In this document: piece by piece, positions 24,901-40,751 of the stretch
Numbering within the stretch: the first letter of the stretch is position 1
Layout of the letters: every line of letters begins with the position of its first letter
Assembly (NCBI GenBank): GCA_030141605.1
Contig: JAQGDQ010000215.1
Location: forward strand, 228,001 to 292,000
Direction: 5' to 3'
Source: Tubiluchus corallicola
Lineage: Eukaryota; Priapulida; Priapulimorpha; Priapulimorphida; Tubiluchidae
Length of the DNA stretch: 64,000 nucleotides
Notes under the pieces: model-generated
Told to the model about the DNA's origin: nothing
Seen by the model: only the letters and a program-made list of their open reading frames with translations
Database searches by the model: none
Translations under genes and position numbers: made by a program

Positions 24901-27791
24901 TAAATAGGTTAGAATTCACAGCTAAATTACTCTGTTAATTTCTCAAAATAATAACAACACGGCATGTTGCAATTTTTATTAAGTGGCTAATTTATTGTTA
25001 TTTATTACCATTTAATAAACTTGTGGTTATCTTCAAATCTGGTAGCAGTAAACATGTGTGTGAACACCATATGTTAACAGATCTTGCTTATAAAGCATGC
25101 TTGTGCCCTTACTATTTTATTCCATTCTATCATTTTCATTAGAATTAAAAAGCGTACCACTTCAATAACTGATTAACCCGTTTTCTCTGCAAAAAAAGCA
25201 TCATATTACTTGAGTTCTTAGAAAAACTGGGTACCACGTATAAAAATATAATATCCGAAGTTTTTTTATACAGTAATTGTCGGTAAAACAATCTGAGATA
25301 TAACAACGCAGATTACCTCTAGAGCTGTAATTAGAATGCTGTTATATTGTGCGCACCTAGCAACATTGTTATTCGCGGAAAATGTCAGGCAGGCCATAAA
25401 AAGCCATTAGACAGATTAAATAAAAACACGAGAGCAACAGACCGGTGAAAAACAACACTGGATAATGGCTACCGTGGTATTTATACGCATTACAAGGTAG
25501 ATCATGAATGACTAGTCTTTTTCATTCAAATCTACCTAACCAAAAGCCAGTGGCAATGATATACTGTAGTAATGAACGACAACAACTTATTGTTAACGTT
25601 ATTCTTGTTCAAAGACAGTAAGCTAATGAACTGAAAACAGGGGAACTGGTATAAATTTAGAATTAATAGATTCGAGGGAAAAAACTTGTGTTCATAAGCA
25701 ACCATACTGCATCTGGGAATGTTCCAGTAAAAATATGAAAGCAGCAAAAAAAGGATGCCACGGCCAAACTATCTACGTTTAGGAACCAAAGACGAGACGT
25801 CCTTTCAAGTGGAACAAAAATGTTTTGATGTTTTGCACCAAAGTTTTAATTATGATATCATAAGAAGAAAATAATGGAATCTTTTGAAGACTGCCACACT
25901 GATGTTATTTACGCTTATTAATGAACATCAAAAATTTTAGGTCATTTGCTTAGATTTTTCCATTTCCGAAAATACAGAAGTTTTGAATGAATGAGTCAAT
26001 GAAATAAATGTCGGAAAAAATTTCGTTTGCCACTAATGTTAGAATTTACAGTAAGTGCTCTACGTGTCTACAATTTTCAATTCAAGCTAAACGATGCCAT
26101 TTCTTTCAACAGGTAATACGGTTTTTCATTTCTTTATGGGATACTTCATTCCAACACTCAATAGTTTTGCCTTTATATATCTGCATCAAATGGCTTTCTG
26201 CAGCCAGTATACGCTTTCTCTTAATGCTGGACACAACAGTCCAGAGGATTAAGTGCCTTTTTTCATGACAACAAATCTCTATCACTGCTTTATTCTTTTG
26301 ATGAAAACCATGATGTAAGCTGGTTGTTACTTATTGTTATTGTTTACTGTTAGAAGTAATATAGTTGAAAAATCAGGAATTTAAATTTAATTTAAGTTTA
26401 AGCTACTTTAAATTTTGTGCTTCCTGCAACATTGCATTTTCTTATTTACCACGTTCTCATGCGACTATAAACACAAGCTGACAAATTTCTATGAAAGATA
26501 ATTTAACTAAAAGCAAAATCCGCAAACTGATAACTGATAAATATTGTGTACAAGGAGTACTAAAGCAACTAACATCACTGACTAAGTGACCATAGTTAAC
26601 CTGCTTTCGATACATTACATTAAGTGGCGGCTCGTAGCTGAAATTAGTGGGGGTGCTGCAAAATTAAAAATTTTTAGCCATTGTTTTAATGCTGTGTAAA
26701 ACGAAACAAACATATGTAATTATAATGTTGTAATTGTAATTGTAAATAAACAAACTAATTTAAACATAACCTTGATAAACTCCCAAACAAAAAATATTGT
26801 TTTTTACAAATAGCCTAAATTGTCGCAGTTCAAGAATATGCCGATACACGGCTTTTAAACACATGACAACTGACAACACGTGCTGCAGTGTGCGACAGTA
26901 CTCTTTCTACCTAAAGTACAGCATCTTATCTCAGACATATGCGCATGGCCGCATGCGCATAGCAGCCAAACACCGCACTGCTTGGGCTGTGGAGCAAATT
27001 GTACTTCCTTCACGTGCTCCAGTTCCGCACAAGTATAAAGAAAGAACTAAAGAAAAAATATTATTATATTGAATATTATCGATAATAATGAGTGAAAACA
27101 GTGGGTGCAGCAGTACCACAGTACCTATATACGAGCCGCCACCTATTACATTATACTGTATCCTGCAAGTTTACAATGAAAAACATCCGAAACATACTTA
27201 CTAAGTTTTGTAACTGATATATTACCACTTATAACAAGACGCACTGTGCTGTTTATACTCATTTTAATTATGATATAGTATTAGGAAAAAATATTACTAA
27301 ATACTTTAGACTTTTTCATATTTTTTAATATTATTATTTTATATCTGGCATAGTTTGAATATACTATTATTATATAAACCTAAATAACTTGTTATTTAGT
27401 ACACCTGAGATTTAGAACTGACATCGGCGTCAGTAATAAGTTAAATCATTATACTAGACCTAGCTGCCTAATAATCGATATTAAACGATGGGACATGTCT
27501 TGGTTAAATACTCACCCAGTGAGCAAATTACTAGTACAGTGTACTACGTTTAATTTACCAAATATATATTAGTTATTACTTATTAGGTCTATACAATAAT
27601 TACAGTTCATGTATCAATTAGCATAGGCTCACATGTACCTGTGTATACGATGGATCACTCAAATCGAAAGTCGCATTGGTAAATTGAAATGACAAGTCGA
27701 TGTGTGGAAACTGGTGGAATAAATCGACTAACCAAGACTTTTCATAAGTCATTGACTCAATATCAGTAACGGCAATATCCTCAGTAGACAT
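998..27791 (-). CDS. TTYH: Tweety homologue (TTYH family), exons 1-5, 3' part outside the window
   Basis: Five minus-strand exons: 27791-27639, 19608-19448, 7440-7329, 1748-1635 and 1122-998, all with AG/GT borders and matching phases (0, 2, 0, 0, 2). Exon 1 (51 aa) carries the family N-terminus: a Trp, then FHQFPHIDLSFQ, NATF and DPSY. Exon 2 is a hydrophobic helix (ALMILGFIPVVWLALTYLLL), a Cys-rich and Lys-rich loop (CQCC...KKKKK), then a second helix ending LVILGILC. Exon 3 holds GALAVGLYGNEGANRG, the family's extracellular start. Exon 4 has sequons NVT and NST. Exon 5 ends TAYYEFIR, just before the third helix. Tweety proteins are multi-pass plasma-membrane proteins linked to anion or volume-regulated chloride conductance. 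The 221 codons seen are roughly 40% of a usual 450-550 aa protein. The exon 1 Met is the first in-frame Met giving the family N-terminus; an upstream Met at 27845 is in frame but does not fit. Introns are very large, 12 kb for intron 2. Confidence 0.87.
1880..2560. repeat. 42-bp minisatellite
   Basis: About 16 head-to-tail units of exactly 42 bp (GTATTTATAAATAAYGGTAT plus CAACTGGTACATATCGAAATAA) in TTYH intron 3. The period is a multiple of three, so long repetitive open frames appear on the minus strand. These are not genes. Confidence 0.9.
2652..2802 (-). pseudogene. Decayed duplicate of TTYH exon 5 and its upstream intron
   Basis: About 150 bp match 1078-1215, the 5' part of TTYH exon 5 plus the intron before it. 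The acceptor TTATGCAG is kept and the copy starts NLDHMSAEVKRIVHN, then hits a stop. It lies between exons 4 and 3, separated from exon 4 by the 42-bp minisatellite. Confidence 0.75.
3572..3965. repeat. GTAGTG/GATAGTGG trinucleotide-type microsatellite
   Basis: About 390 bp of GTR triplets (GTAGTGATAGTGGTAGTG...). The poly-Val frame it produces is an artefact. Confidence 0.92.
3970..4300 (-). mobile_element. LINE C-terminal remnant
   Basis: Minus-strand translation near 4260-4120 reads NRICRCDNVSIQDESHVIVHC then RLFERIREM. This resembles the Cys/His segment after RT in many LINEs (R-C-C-x-E-DE-H-C-R). The frame stops soon after. In TTYH intron 3. Confidence 0.45.
4692..4932 (-). other. Unrecognised minus-strand open stretch
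   Basis: About 75 codons open on the minus strand with protein-like composition (SSFSADECSHAFNSFRKYYG, then VPDNILNNI). There is no clear start or splice sites. Its closeness to the LINE remnant at 3970-4300 suggests another piece of a retroelement, but I cannot show that. Confidence 0.3.
5590..5795 (+). mobile_element. tRNA-derived SINE
   Basis: Head with GGTAACGTGTCCGC and the B-box region GGTCGTGAGTTCGATAC, then CATACCAAAGACTTA, a body sequence common in metazoan SINEs. The 3' tail is GGCTTTAAATAAAGGTTATA followed by ATT repeats. In TTYH intron 3. Confidence 0.65.
5800..9550. other. TTYH intron 3/2 sequence around exon 3
   Basis: Apart from exon 3 (7329-7440) and the half MITE at 6900, I see only a loose pair of similar stretches (6119-6300 and 6465-6600, sharing TTTTAACAGCGT-TTGG) and a short GA run at 8763. 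The 91-codon minus frame at 9123-9398 has no recognisable content. Confidence 0.5.
6900..7215 (-). mobile_element. TTAA MITE family A, truncated copy
   Basis: Matches the first half of 14563-15167 (AGAAGACAGGATGATTTTTC, TTTTCAAGTCCGATAAA, GAGCCCAACTA), starting at TTAA 6900-6903. It loses similarity near 7215, about 110 bp from TTYH exon 3. Confidence 0.7.
9560..10160. mobile_element. Fold-back element with a 39-bp tandem core
   Basis: Arms 9560-9680 and (inverted) 10025-10165 match over about 110 bp, sharing GACTTCATCARCTGAAATCA, then AATTGTATGGCC outward to GGCAAMGTGCC. Between them are about nine 39-bp units (ATCAAATTGTATGGCCTGGA, CCTTGAAAGATCAGCTGAA). The unit is itself the inner end of the arm. 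In TTYH intron 2. The repetitive frames are artefacts. Confidence 0.8.
10590..10760 (-). mobile_element. Degraded LINE reverse-transcriptase fragment
   Basis: Minus-strand translation from 10760 reads VFADVTQAFDRVNY, the RT motif A with its catalytic Asp, followed by a Lys/Phe-rich stretch, one in-frame stop, then IGILFEKWDERGIL. It lies in TTYH intron 2. Flanking RT motifs are not recognisable. Confidence 0.65.
10865..11042 (-). mobile_element. tRNA-derived SINE
   Basis: On the minus strand: A-box-like TAGCTCAATGACAG, GGAGGTCGCGGGTTCAAACC as B-box region, then CATATCAAAGATTAAAAGAT. The acceptor stem does not pair over seven bases, so it is not a tRNA gene. In TTYH intron 2. Confidence 0.6.
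12230..12900. repeat. Pyrimidine-rich tandem array of splice-acceptor-like units
   Basis: About 670 bp of alternating units: CTTCTTATTTCAGTTTTGCT plus GTCTC, and TGCTTATTTCATTTGCTGTC. Blocks are also repeated at higher order. All three plus-strand frames stay open, but the composition (Phe, Leu, Ser, Cys only) is that of a low-complexity array, not a gene. Confidence 0.88.
13736..13838. repeat. Inverted repeat containing a 56-bp perfect palindrome
   Basis: 13759-13814 is a perfect palindrome: each 28-bp half begins ATATTGGAAATAAGCGTTAT and the centre is TATAC/GTATA. A second pair of arms (GTTATTAATTTATA at 13736-13749, inverse at 13825-13838) extends the hairpin to 103 bp. It is followed by an AT-dinucleotide tract. 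In TTYH intron 2. Confidence 0.93.
14563..15167 (-). mobile_element. TTAA-flanked MITE, family A
   Basis: Bounded by TTAA on both sides, with ends TTAAAGGAAGAC and (inverse) TTAAAGCAAAAC. Length 605 bp. It is in opposite orientation to copies at 31954 and 43461; a half copy lies at 6900. No coding capacity. TTAA target sites suggest piggyBac-type mobilisation. Confidence 0.78.
16961..18301 (+). mobile_element. TTAA-flanked MITE, family B, with six 167-bp core repeats
   Basis: Bounded by TTAAAGGAAGGGACAAGTC at the left and GGTTGGCCTTTTTTAA at the right. The centre (about 17280-18240) holds six units of exactly 167 bp; the landmark GACAGCGCGC begins at 17345, 17512, 17679, 17846 and 18013, and a diverged form at 18180. 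Each unit has an AT-rich part (AAATTAGTAATTTAATTATT) and GAATGACGTCATTGG. Non-coding. In TTYH intron 2. Confidence 0.8.
18505..18895 (+). mobile_element. 3' end of a LINE
   Basis: A frame near 18531 reads LWNTLPNYMKDAASLDTF, stop, RFAKTYF, which is the usual C-terminus of Jockey/CR1-type polyproteins. It is followed by about 280 bp of AT-rich 3' UTR ending CTATAAATAAATAAG. Truncated in TTYH intron 2. Confidence 0.6.
18900..19440. other. TTYH intron 2, near exon 2
   Basis: Contains short related phrases GGGTAAAGTGGATC, GGGCAAAGCGGATT and GGGCAAAGCAGATC, possibly a decayed transposon. No coding frame of note. Confidence 0.35.
19609..22440. other. TTYH intron 1, proximal part
   Basis: No gene recognised beyond the open stretch at 21379. 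A perfect TGACGTCA is at 20912-20919. Confidence 0.45.
21379..21582 (+). other. Unrecognised open stretch in TTYH intron 1
   Basis: About 67 codons without a stop, lacking a Met start (HRKAALAYISSNFAETLEDN, then SFDLAWMREIINQI). The composition looks coding. It could be a pseudogene fragment or transposon remnant. Confidence 0.25.
22465..22915. repeat. 39-bp/30-bp minisatellite
   Basis: Units GCAACAAGAGACCGCTTCTC plus AAGCCTTGCAGTTGCAGCT, with shorter 30-bp versions, in TTYH intron 1. Periods divisible by three produce long frames on both strands that are not genes. Confidence 0.9.
23195..24215. repeat. 28/29-bp minisatellite, about 1 kb
   Basis: About 35 units of TAGATTACTTTACAACATGA plus CAGCATATA, with variants (CATAACAG, CATAACGG). 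In TTYH intron 1. Confidence 0.9.
24240..26610. other. TTYH intron 1, distal part
   Basis: AT-rich, with no exon, RNA gene or repeat that I can support. Confidence 0.45.
26622..27144 (-). mobile_element. hAT-like MITE with intact target-site duplication
   Basis: Terminal repeats ARGTGGCGGCTCGTA on both ends, flanked by the 8-bp duplication ATTACATT (26614-26621 and 27145-27152). Eight-bp duplications and a GTGGCGG terminus are typical of hAT elements. 523 bp, non-coding. Located in TTYH intron 1, about 500 bp from exon 1. Confidence 0.85.
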
Positions 27792-28367
27792 TTTGAAAAG
27801 TAAACACACCAAATTTAAATGTTTAGATACCAAATTCTGCTTCACACTGGCACCAAATAATTATTCTATATGTTCACAAAGCACTTTATAAATCCATGCC
27901 ACCACTCCGATGCTACCTTTCCATTCAAAGCGTTCAGTCATTGACATTCACCGCAGACTTCACATAAAAACTCTCGTGTAGTATGAGATGTTGCGAGAAC
28001 TTGAGCGGATGAAACTAATTCATTCATATAGGGGAAAGGATGAAAATGCGTGCAAAAGTGCCAGACGTTCACTGTTTTTTTTACTAGTTTATTGTTAAAC
28101 ATTAGCACAATGACACCACACAGTAGTAAGAATTTGACATATAAAAGAAATTAGACAATATTTGTTTGCATTTATTGTTACATATCCGTGCCTATGATTA
28201 GAACGCCCCTCAGATTAGTTGGACTCCACAAAGTCAGTGTTTATTTGTTGACCAGTCAACTGTGATTATACACTACTGTACGTTTACTCACGTGTGTTTA
28301 AGTGTTCATTCATTTGATCTCATGCAGAACAGCAAAAAACTTACTAATCTTTAATATTCCTTAGAAT
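27792..28367. promoter_or_regulatory. Head-to-head spacer between TTYH and CRYM, putative bidirectional promoter
   Basis: Only 576 bp separate the start codons of the minus-strand tweety homologue and the plus-strand mu-crystallin gene, so both promoters and 5' UTRs should lie here. I see no canonical TATA box at a convincing distance, only a weak ATATAGG near 28027. Assignment rests on gene orientation, not on recognised motifs. Untranslated first exons elsewhere could move the real start sites. Confidence 0.45.
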
Positions 28368-34661
<6,294 letters not shown>

Positions 34662-34715
34662 ACTCGTGTGTATATCTGTAATACAAAACTTCTACAGTTG
34701 TGTGCCAGAATTTTT

Positions 34716-34721
34716 AATAAA
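34716..34721 (+). terminator. Polyadenylation signal of CRYM
   Basis: AATAAA lies 55 bp after the CRYM stop codon, in a short AT-rich 3' UTR. It is the first such hexamer downstream of the gene. Confidence 0.65.
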
Positions 34722-34860
34722 ATCATATAAGTATGTTATTAGGTAAGTACACTCTGTATTTTTGCGGCAATTGTGATAATACCTTAATTGAGTATTATAA
34801 ATAGCTATTTTGTGTTTTTTCTTATTTTGATGATCGTAATTTTAATAATGGCAATGAGCC

Positions 34861-35671
34861 AGTTGTGGCTTGTGTATAGGTACTATGGAACTGCAGCACC
34901 CCCTATTTTCATATTATCACAGCCCGTATATTATCGATAATATTCACTTTAGATGTAAGCATGGCTGCATGCGCACGACAAATAAACACACCACCATGCT
35001 GGGCTGTAAAGCAAACAGTATTACCCTCACGTGCTCTGGTATCACAAGCTGTAATAGTATAAAGAAAGAACTAAAGACCTATACTGTTTGCTTTTTACAG
35101 TCAAGTAGAGGTATAATTTGTATAGTAAGTCTTTTTTCTTTAGATCTTTCTTTATACTTGTACGGAACTAGAGCACATGAGGATAGTACTCTTTCTGTCA
35201 CAGTGCAGCACAGTGGCGTGTTTGGTTGATGTGTGCATGCGGCCATGCTCACATGCCTGAGATAACATGCTGCATGCGGCACTGCTAGCGTCTGCTGCTA
35301 GGTAGAGTAAGTACTGTCGCTAACACAGTTTCAGTTGTCACGTGTTTACCGTGTATCCTCATATTTTTGGATGTGATAAAGTGTAGACTCAGCGTGTGTG
35401 CTTAAAATATAAATAATTTAATCATAGCTGCCTTGCTTCCCGCAAGAAATAAGTTCTGTGACTGTAAGTGAACTTCAACAGCTTAATTTTTCACAGTTGT
35501 CTCTTCACGAAAAAGTTGCAGTTAAGAATTGCTTGAAATTTGCTTAAAATTACAATTACAAAGTACAACATTTACATTACATATATTAGTTACGTTTTAC
35601 ACAGTATTAAAACAATGGGTAAAAATTTTCTGAAGCAGCAACAGCAGCAATTTTACCTAGGAGCCGCCACT
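34861..35671 (+). mobile_element. hAT-like MITE downstream of CRYM
   Basis: Left end AGTTGTGGCTTGTGTATAGG, right end GGAGCCGCCACT, same family as 26622-27144 (shared TATTATCGATAATATTCA, TTTCTTTATACTTGTACGGAA, GCATGCGGCCATGC). It contains one unexpanded version of the sequence that forms the 54-bp array in intron 7 (about 35295-35330). No clean target-site duplication. Confidence 0.7.
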
Positions 35672-36129
35672 GGCAAAGACTTTTAAATATCTAAATCCTG
35701 TAAAGTTTACTGAGTTTACAAAGTCATACTGCAGTACTATTTTGTGAGTAAAGATTTAGGTGTTGTTCACAGATTGCGCAAGTCTTACCTCTCCTTTATA
35801 AAATTACTAAAAAACCTGTTTAGCTAATGTTTGTCATCAGTATATTGAGAATTATATTATTTAGTATTATTGTCCAAGTCAGTAGATTTGTTCTTAATCA
35901 ATAAGCCTAGAAATAATGAAGTTGAATTCAAATCAAAATGTATTTAACTTCTGTTGTTGATTAATAGCATTATTAACCCAAAGTGTTTTTATCATTTCAT
36001 AACAATTTTGACCTGTATTTCACATAAAATCTAAGTGCTATTTTTAGTTTAATCAAGATTGACACTATTTTGTTCATGTATATTCTTTTCTCTGGATTAT
36101 ATAGCAAATGTCATAATTTTAAAATTACT

Positions 36130-36400
36130 AATGTTTCCTAAATTAAACTGATAACATTAATGCCCACCAGTGTCTAAACATCATTTTATCTATATTCGGT
36201 AAAGGATAGCAGACTAGGTGACTTTATAGTCTTTTCGCTATCCTTTCTCTAGTTCTAGATCTATCTATACATTTTAACCATTCTTCAAAACTTATTAGAG
36301 ATTCTTTTATTAATCATGTTTCATTGTAACACTATAAAGAGATAAATAAAAAATTGAAATTGAAAAAAATCGAAAATTGAATTGAAATTGAAGTGTGTTT
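36130..36400 (+). mobile_element. Probable LINE 3' end with an ATTGAA tail
   Basis: A stem-loop (AAAGGATAGCAGACTA at about 36204 pairing with TAGTCTTTTCGCTATCCTTT) is followed by GAGATAAATAAAAAATTGAA and ATTGAA-type repeats, as at the 3' end of several LINE families. No coding part is present. Confidence 0.4.
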
Positions 36401-37281
36401 TCTTTCAACTTTTATAATCAAGTGATGGATTTAACATTTTGTTTAGACTTATATTTTGTATATATGATGCATGTGATCATTGAGTGCAGTTTGTATCGCT
36501 AGGTTTTGTACTATTGTTATTTTTATGGTTAAATAAATTATATCATTATGTTTTTCACTTTAATAAAGTTTATATGGGTTTGGTAAAGTTTGCTAAAGTT
36601 TATTTAATGGTCAAATAGTATATGAATTGTTAAAATAGTCTAACTTTGTAGTAAATAGGCCCTCATTATCCTGGACAAGGGCTTCTAAAATTCCGAGTGA
36701 GGAAGGTTATTAATAATAAAAAATACAGTAAATCTGCAATTATTTGTTTTTGTTGTTATGAAGGTAGATCCTTTTTCATCCATTCTGCATTTGGTTGCTC
36801 AGCAACATCCCATTAGCCCCACAGCCCACTGGCCTGTCAAATCTCATTTTCACTAAATATTGAACCTTATGGTGTACCAGTTTTTTCATCAAGTACTTCG
36901 TTTGCTTATTGGTTATTCAGCTGTGGTTGTGGGTCAAGATTATTTTTAATGAGATTACGTATACACCTCTATAATTGTAATTTGAAGTAATAGTAGCAAG
37001 TTAGCTAGTGGGACAAGGCATGCTTCCCGTTAAAGCTAAGGATAAAAATTTTGTTGAGAGACTAAGTGGTAGAAAAATCACGATGTTGAGGGACTAAGTG
37101 GGTGAAAAATCACGAGGTTGAGGGACTTTGGGCCTAAGAATGAAAAATATTTTTGAAAGAACAATGGGGTTTTTAAGACACCAGGGAGAAAAGTCCGGCT
37201 TCAGTGCTATGAAAGACTAAAAATTATATTTGCACTTTTGGTTTATGTTGCGCTATCCATGCTGCAATATTATCTGAGCTG

Positions 37282-37888
37282 TTAAAGGAAAGGCCAAGCC
37301 TTCTGGGAAGTTGGACTTATTTTACCGTTCATGCTTGGGCGCTCCCATTTTCAATGCCCATTCTTCTTCCAATGACGTCATTCGTCCTGAAGAAAAGTAG
37401 AAGCACTGTCATTCTTCACCAAAAATATAATAAGTTTTTACAAAATAATTAAATTACTAATTTTGTAATATTTTTTAGTGAACATTAGGTAAGTTGCAGA
37501 AGTTTCTGCTCCCATTTTCAATGTCCATTCTTCCAATGACGTCATTCGTCCTGAAGAAAAGTAGCGTTTACAAAAAAAATTAGATGGACAATTTTGTAAT
37601 ATTTTTGCGTAAACATTAGGTAAACTACAGAAGTTTGAATTAGTTTAAGCAGCGCGCGCTGACAGAAAGCCACGACGCGCTTACGAAAAGTACGAAGTCT
37701 CCCCGGTTACGTCATAATTTTCAAGTGAATGGCGGCAACCACCACGCCTGAAAATTTCTATTCAGCGGTAGTATAAATTAACATTATACTTTACAGTTTT
37801 GTGCAAATTTCTTTGTTATATTTTTCTAAGTTTAAGTGATAACGGTAATCTAAACCCAGCATACCGAGAGATTTGTTCTTTCCTTTAA
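37282..37888 (-). mobile_element. TTAA MITE family B, short copy with fewer than two core units
   Basis: 607 bp in opposite orientation to 16961-18301, ends TTAAAGGAAAGGCCAAGC and (inverse) TTAAAGGAAAGAACAA. It keeps both flanks, including GAAAATTTCTATTCAG, but only about 1.7 core units. TGACGTCA occurs at 37374 and 37537. Confidence 0.8.
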
Positions 37889-39169
37889 TTTGGTCTGCGA
37901 TTCCAGGCTTCGGAAAATCGCACAGCTGTAATTCATGTAACTGCCTATTGAACCCAATTTTAAACATATTCTAAAGAAAATTGTTATGGGCTGTGATTAC
38001 TTAGTTAGAGGAACGGAAATCAAAGACGTAATGGGTCAAAAGATCAACTAACCCTTATAACCTGTAGATGTACGGTGTTTAATCCAGTGTCTAGATCAAC
38101 GAATTGCACTTTCTACACTGTCAGCGATCTAGATTAACATGTGCGTCTATTTCTATATAGTTCTTTTCAAATACATACTCATTAATAAAAGTCAATTACA
38201 AGTCTGGTGGACAGAACTTTACTAAATGTAAATTTTTGAATTGCAAAACAAGCGTTATGTTCACCTATAATAAAGGTTAATTACGCACGGTGTGATTTCC
38301 CATATTCAGGGGTTAATTTTTGTAATCAATGAAATAACCTTACAGTTTTAGTTAGGCCACATTTTTTTTCACTTAAAATCTATACTTTAGTAGTAATTTT
38401 GGTAGGTGGTACAAATGTGTAATCAGTGCCACTCACGTGCTATATTTTTGCATAGCATGGCGATGGTGACATCTATTGACATAAAATGGAGCATTATAAG
38501 GTTGTGACACTTTAAGTGTACTGCCCTGTTTGTTGTATGCAACGCGTTTAATCAGCTACCTCACAAAGATATTGCATAAGTGATCCATATAGTGTGACTG
38601 TCTAAGCGTTCTTCCGTGTGACATCTCAATTTGTTTAAAACACACTGTCATGGTTGTAGACCTACATTTTATTTGACCTCCAGCTAAGAATGCGTTACAT
38701 ACAGTTCAGACAATAAAGTTGTGTTCTTTCAGTAAGCATTTGTTGTAAGTTGGAAAACCAAGAGAGATGTATTAGTTTAGTTTTCTAACTGCATTAAAGA
38801 AACAATTATGTTCTTAAAACGCTTGTTTTTATTGGTGAGTGTAATTTTATCATTATTCTTATTATTATGATTTCAGATTATTCAGGTTTGGGATGTTGAG
38901 ATTATTGAGAAATAAAGATTATTGAGTTTGTCTCTTTGTTTCTGTCCAACTTGTCCCAAGACCTTACATACATATTTGTAATATTCCTTGATATGCCAGG
39001 GTTTGCTAATATTAATTAGCCTTGAAACTACATTATAATTTCATATTTTGTATTAATTGCATTAGCAGCTCTAACAAAAATTGACATTGGACAAAAACAA
39101 TTATCTAGAAGTACAGAAAGCCGTGATTACTCAGAAATGAGAATCGGCGTCTTTTTTATTTCCTGGATT

Positions 39170-39260
39170 CTATATGGCCGAGTGGTTTATAGTGCAGGTT
39201 GCAGACATGCGCAGTGCCTGCAATCATGGGTTCGAAACCAGCAGCTGCAAATGTTAGGGC
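39170..39260 (+). mobile_element. tRNA-Ser/Leu-like SINE head
   Basis: TGGCCGAGTGG (A box of class II tRNAs) and GGGTTCGAAACC (B box) about 45 bp apart. The cloverleaf does not close, so a SINE or tRNA pseudogene is likelier than a functional tRNA. Confidence 0.5.
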
Positions 39261-39604
39261 ATATGCAGGGTGAGATTTAGGTGAAGAGAAGCACGAGAAC
39301 GAAGAATCTTCATCCCAATCCGCCGTCTTCGATCACCACTACATGTAGGAAACGCAAGAGTTTTAAACAAACTTTAGTTTTAGTGAGCCGTGGATGACGA
39401 ATTTCATAGTTCCTTCTAAGATATAATAAGACACAAATGCCGCAGTTAATAAAAATGGATAAATGTTAATTTAAAATAAAATAAACTCTGCATAAACTTT
39501 GCAAAAACTATGCATTGGAAACATTATGCAAACTAAACAGAATTTTTTTAGAAGCAGAATTTGTTATGGTCTACAAACACTAAATTTGCAAATTTTGTTG
39601 TCTG

Positions 39605-39963
39605 CAGTGGCGGATTTAGGGGTTGGCCAAAGAGGCCTGGGCCCACCCTTTCATAGTAGCAGTTACAGCACACCAAATGAATATTTTCTCAGGATTATAA
39701 GCTTTAGAGCGTCTAGTGGTAGATTTTAATGACTTATATCGAGTAAAAAGTTCCGCATTAATGATTTCAGTGTAAAAACGTTTGTGCCTTTTAAGTGATA
39801 ATTGAAGTTTTTGGCATAATGAGTTTTAAACTATTGAATTTAGAAAATAGTAAGAAAAATTGTCTAAAATGTAGTAAAATACATTGGTAGCCGGGGTTCC
39901 CCAGACCCCCTAACTGCTGTTTCGTTGGGCCCACCCTTTTTCTAAGGCCTGTATCCGCCGCTG
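39605..39963. mobile_element. hAT-like MITE
   Basis: Ends CAGTGGCGGATTTAGG and (inverse) CAGCGGCGGATACAGG, with GGGCCCACCCTTT near both ends. 359 bp, non-coding. The CAGTGGCGGAT terminus is typical of hAT/Tip100 elements. A clear target-site duplication is not visible. Confidence 0.7.
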
Positions 39964-40510
39964 GTCTGGGAAGTATAATAGGATGGTCATGACTACTTGA
40001 TAGTGACAGTGCAGTACTTTTTAGATTCTACTGTATGTTGTTACATTCTCATTGAGCTCAAGGAAAGGCCCACGTCAATAAAATTAATCATCCATAGTTA
40101 TTAGAATGGAAAAATTCAGGGAACATTCGTAGATATGAATCGCAAAAGCACAAGGAAAATGAGTGAATACTTGGTTGGAGACTAGAGTACGCTATGACAG
40201 CATGAGCAAGAAAACCTTATGACAGTGACAAGAATATTGTACTATACATCATTATGGGATGATTCATCCATTTTTGTTAATTGTTTGTTAAGTCGTTACC
40301 TGAACTGTAAGTCATTAACTGGCCATTAGTGGCTATTAGTGCAGCCCCAATGTCTTCCTCACGATGATATGCATTTTTTACAAAACGTCAAACAGCTCGT
40401 TTTGTTAAAAATAAATATCGTCGAGAGGACGTCATTGTGACGTCACTGTTTCAGCAACTAAGTGAACTGACGTTTGCTCCACCAAGCCACAATGTTCTAT
40501 AAAATTCAGC

Positions 40511-40751
40511 CAGGGCCATTTCAGGGGGGGGGTAAGTGGGGATACTTCCCCGGGGCCTCACCCTTTTGCTTTATGCGTTCATTCAATTGTTCTTTCCTTT
40601 AACAACTGTATAACTCCATATTTTCTCTTCGAAAAAAGTCTTCTCCGGCGTTCTAGTAGTTCAAAAATTTTCTGGTGCTTCGCCCCCCCCCCCCGAGGGG
40701 GCCTCACACGCCCCACTTCCCCGGGCCTCGCTTAGGCTGAAGTAGGCCCTG
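40511..40751. mobile_element. Short hAT-like MITE, CAGGGCC ends
   Basis: Begins CAGGGCC and ends GGCCCTG, flanked by a perfect 8-bp duplication AATTCAGC (40503-40510 and 40752-40759). 241 bp, GC-rich, with a run of G near one end and of C near the other, and CTTCCCCGGGGCCTC in inverted copies. Confidence 0.82.
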
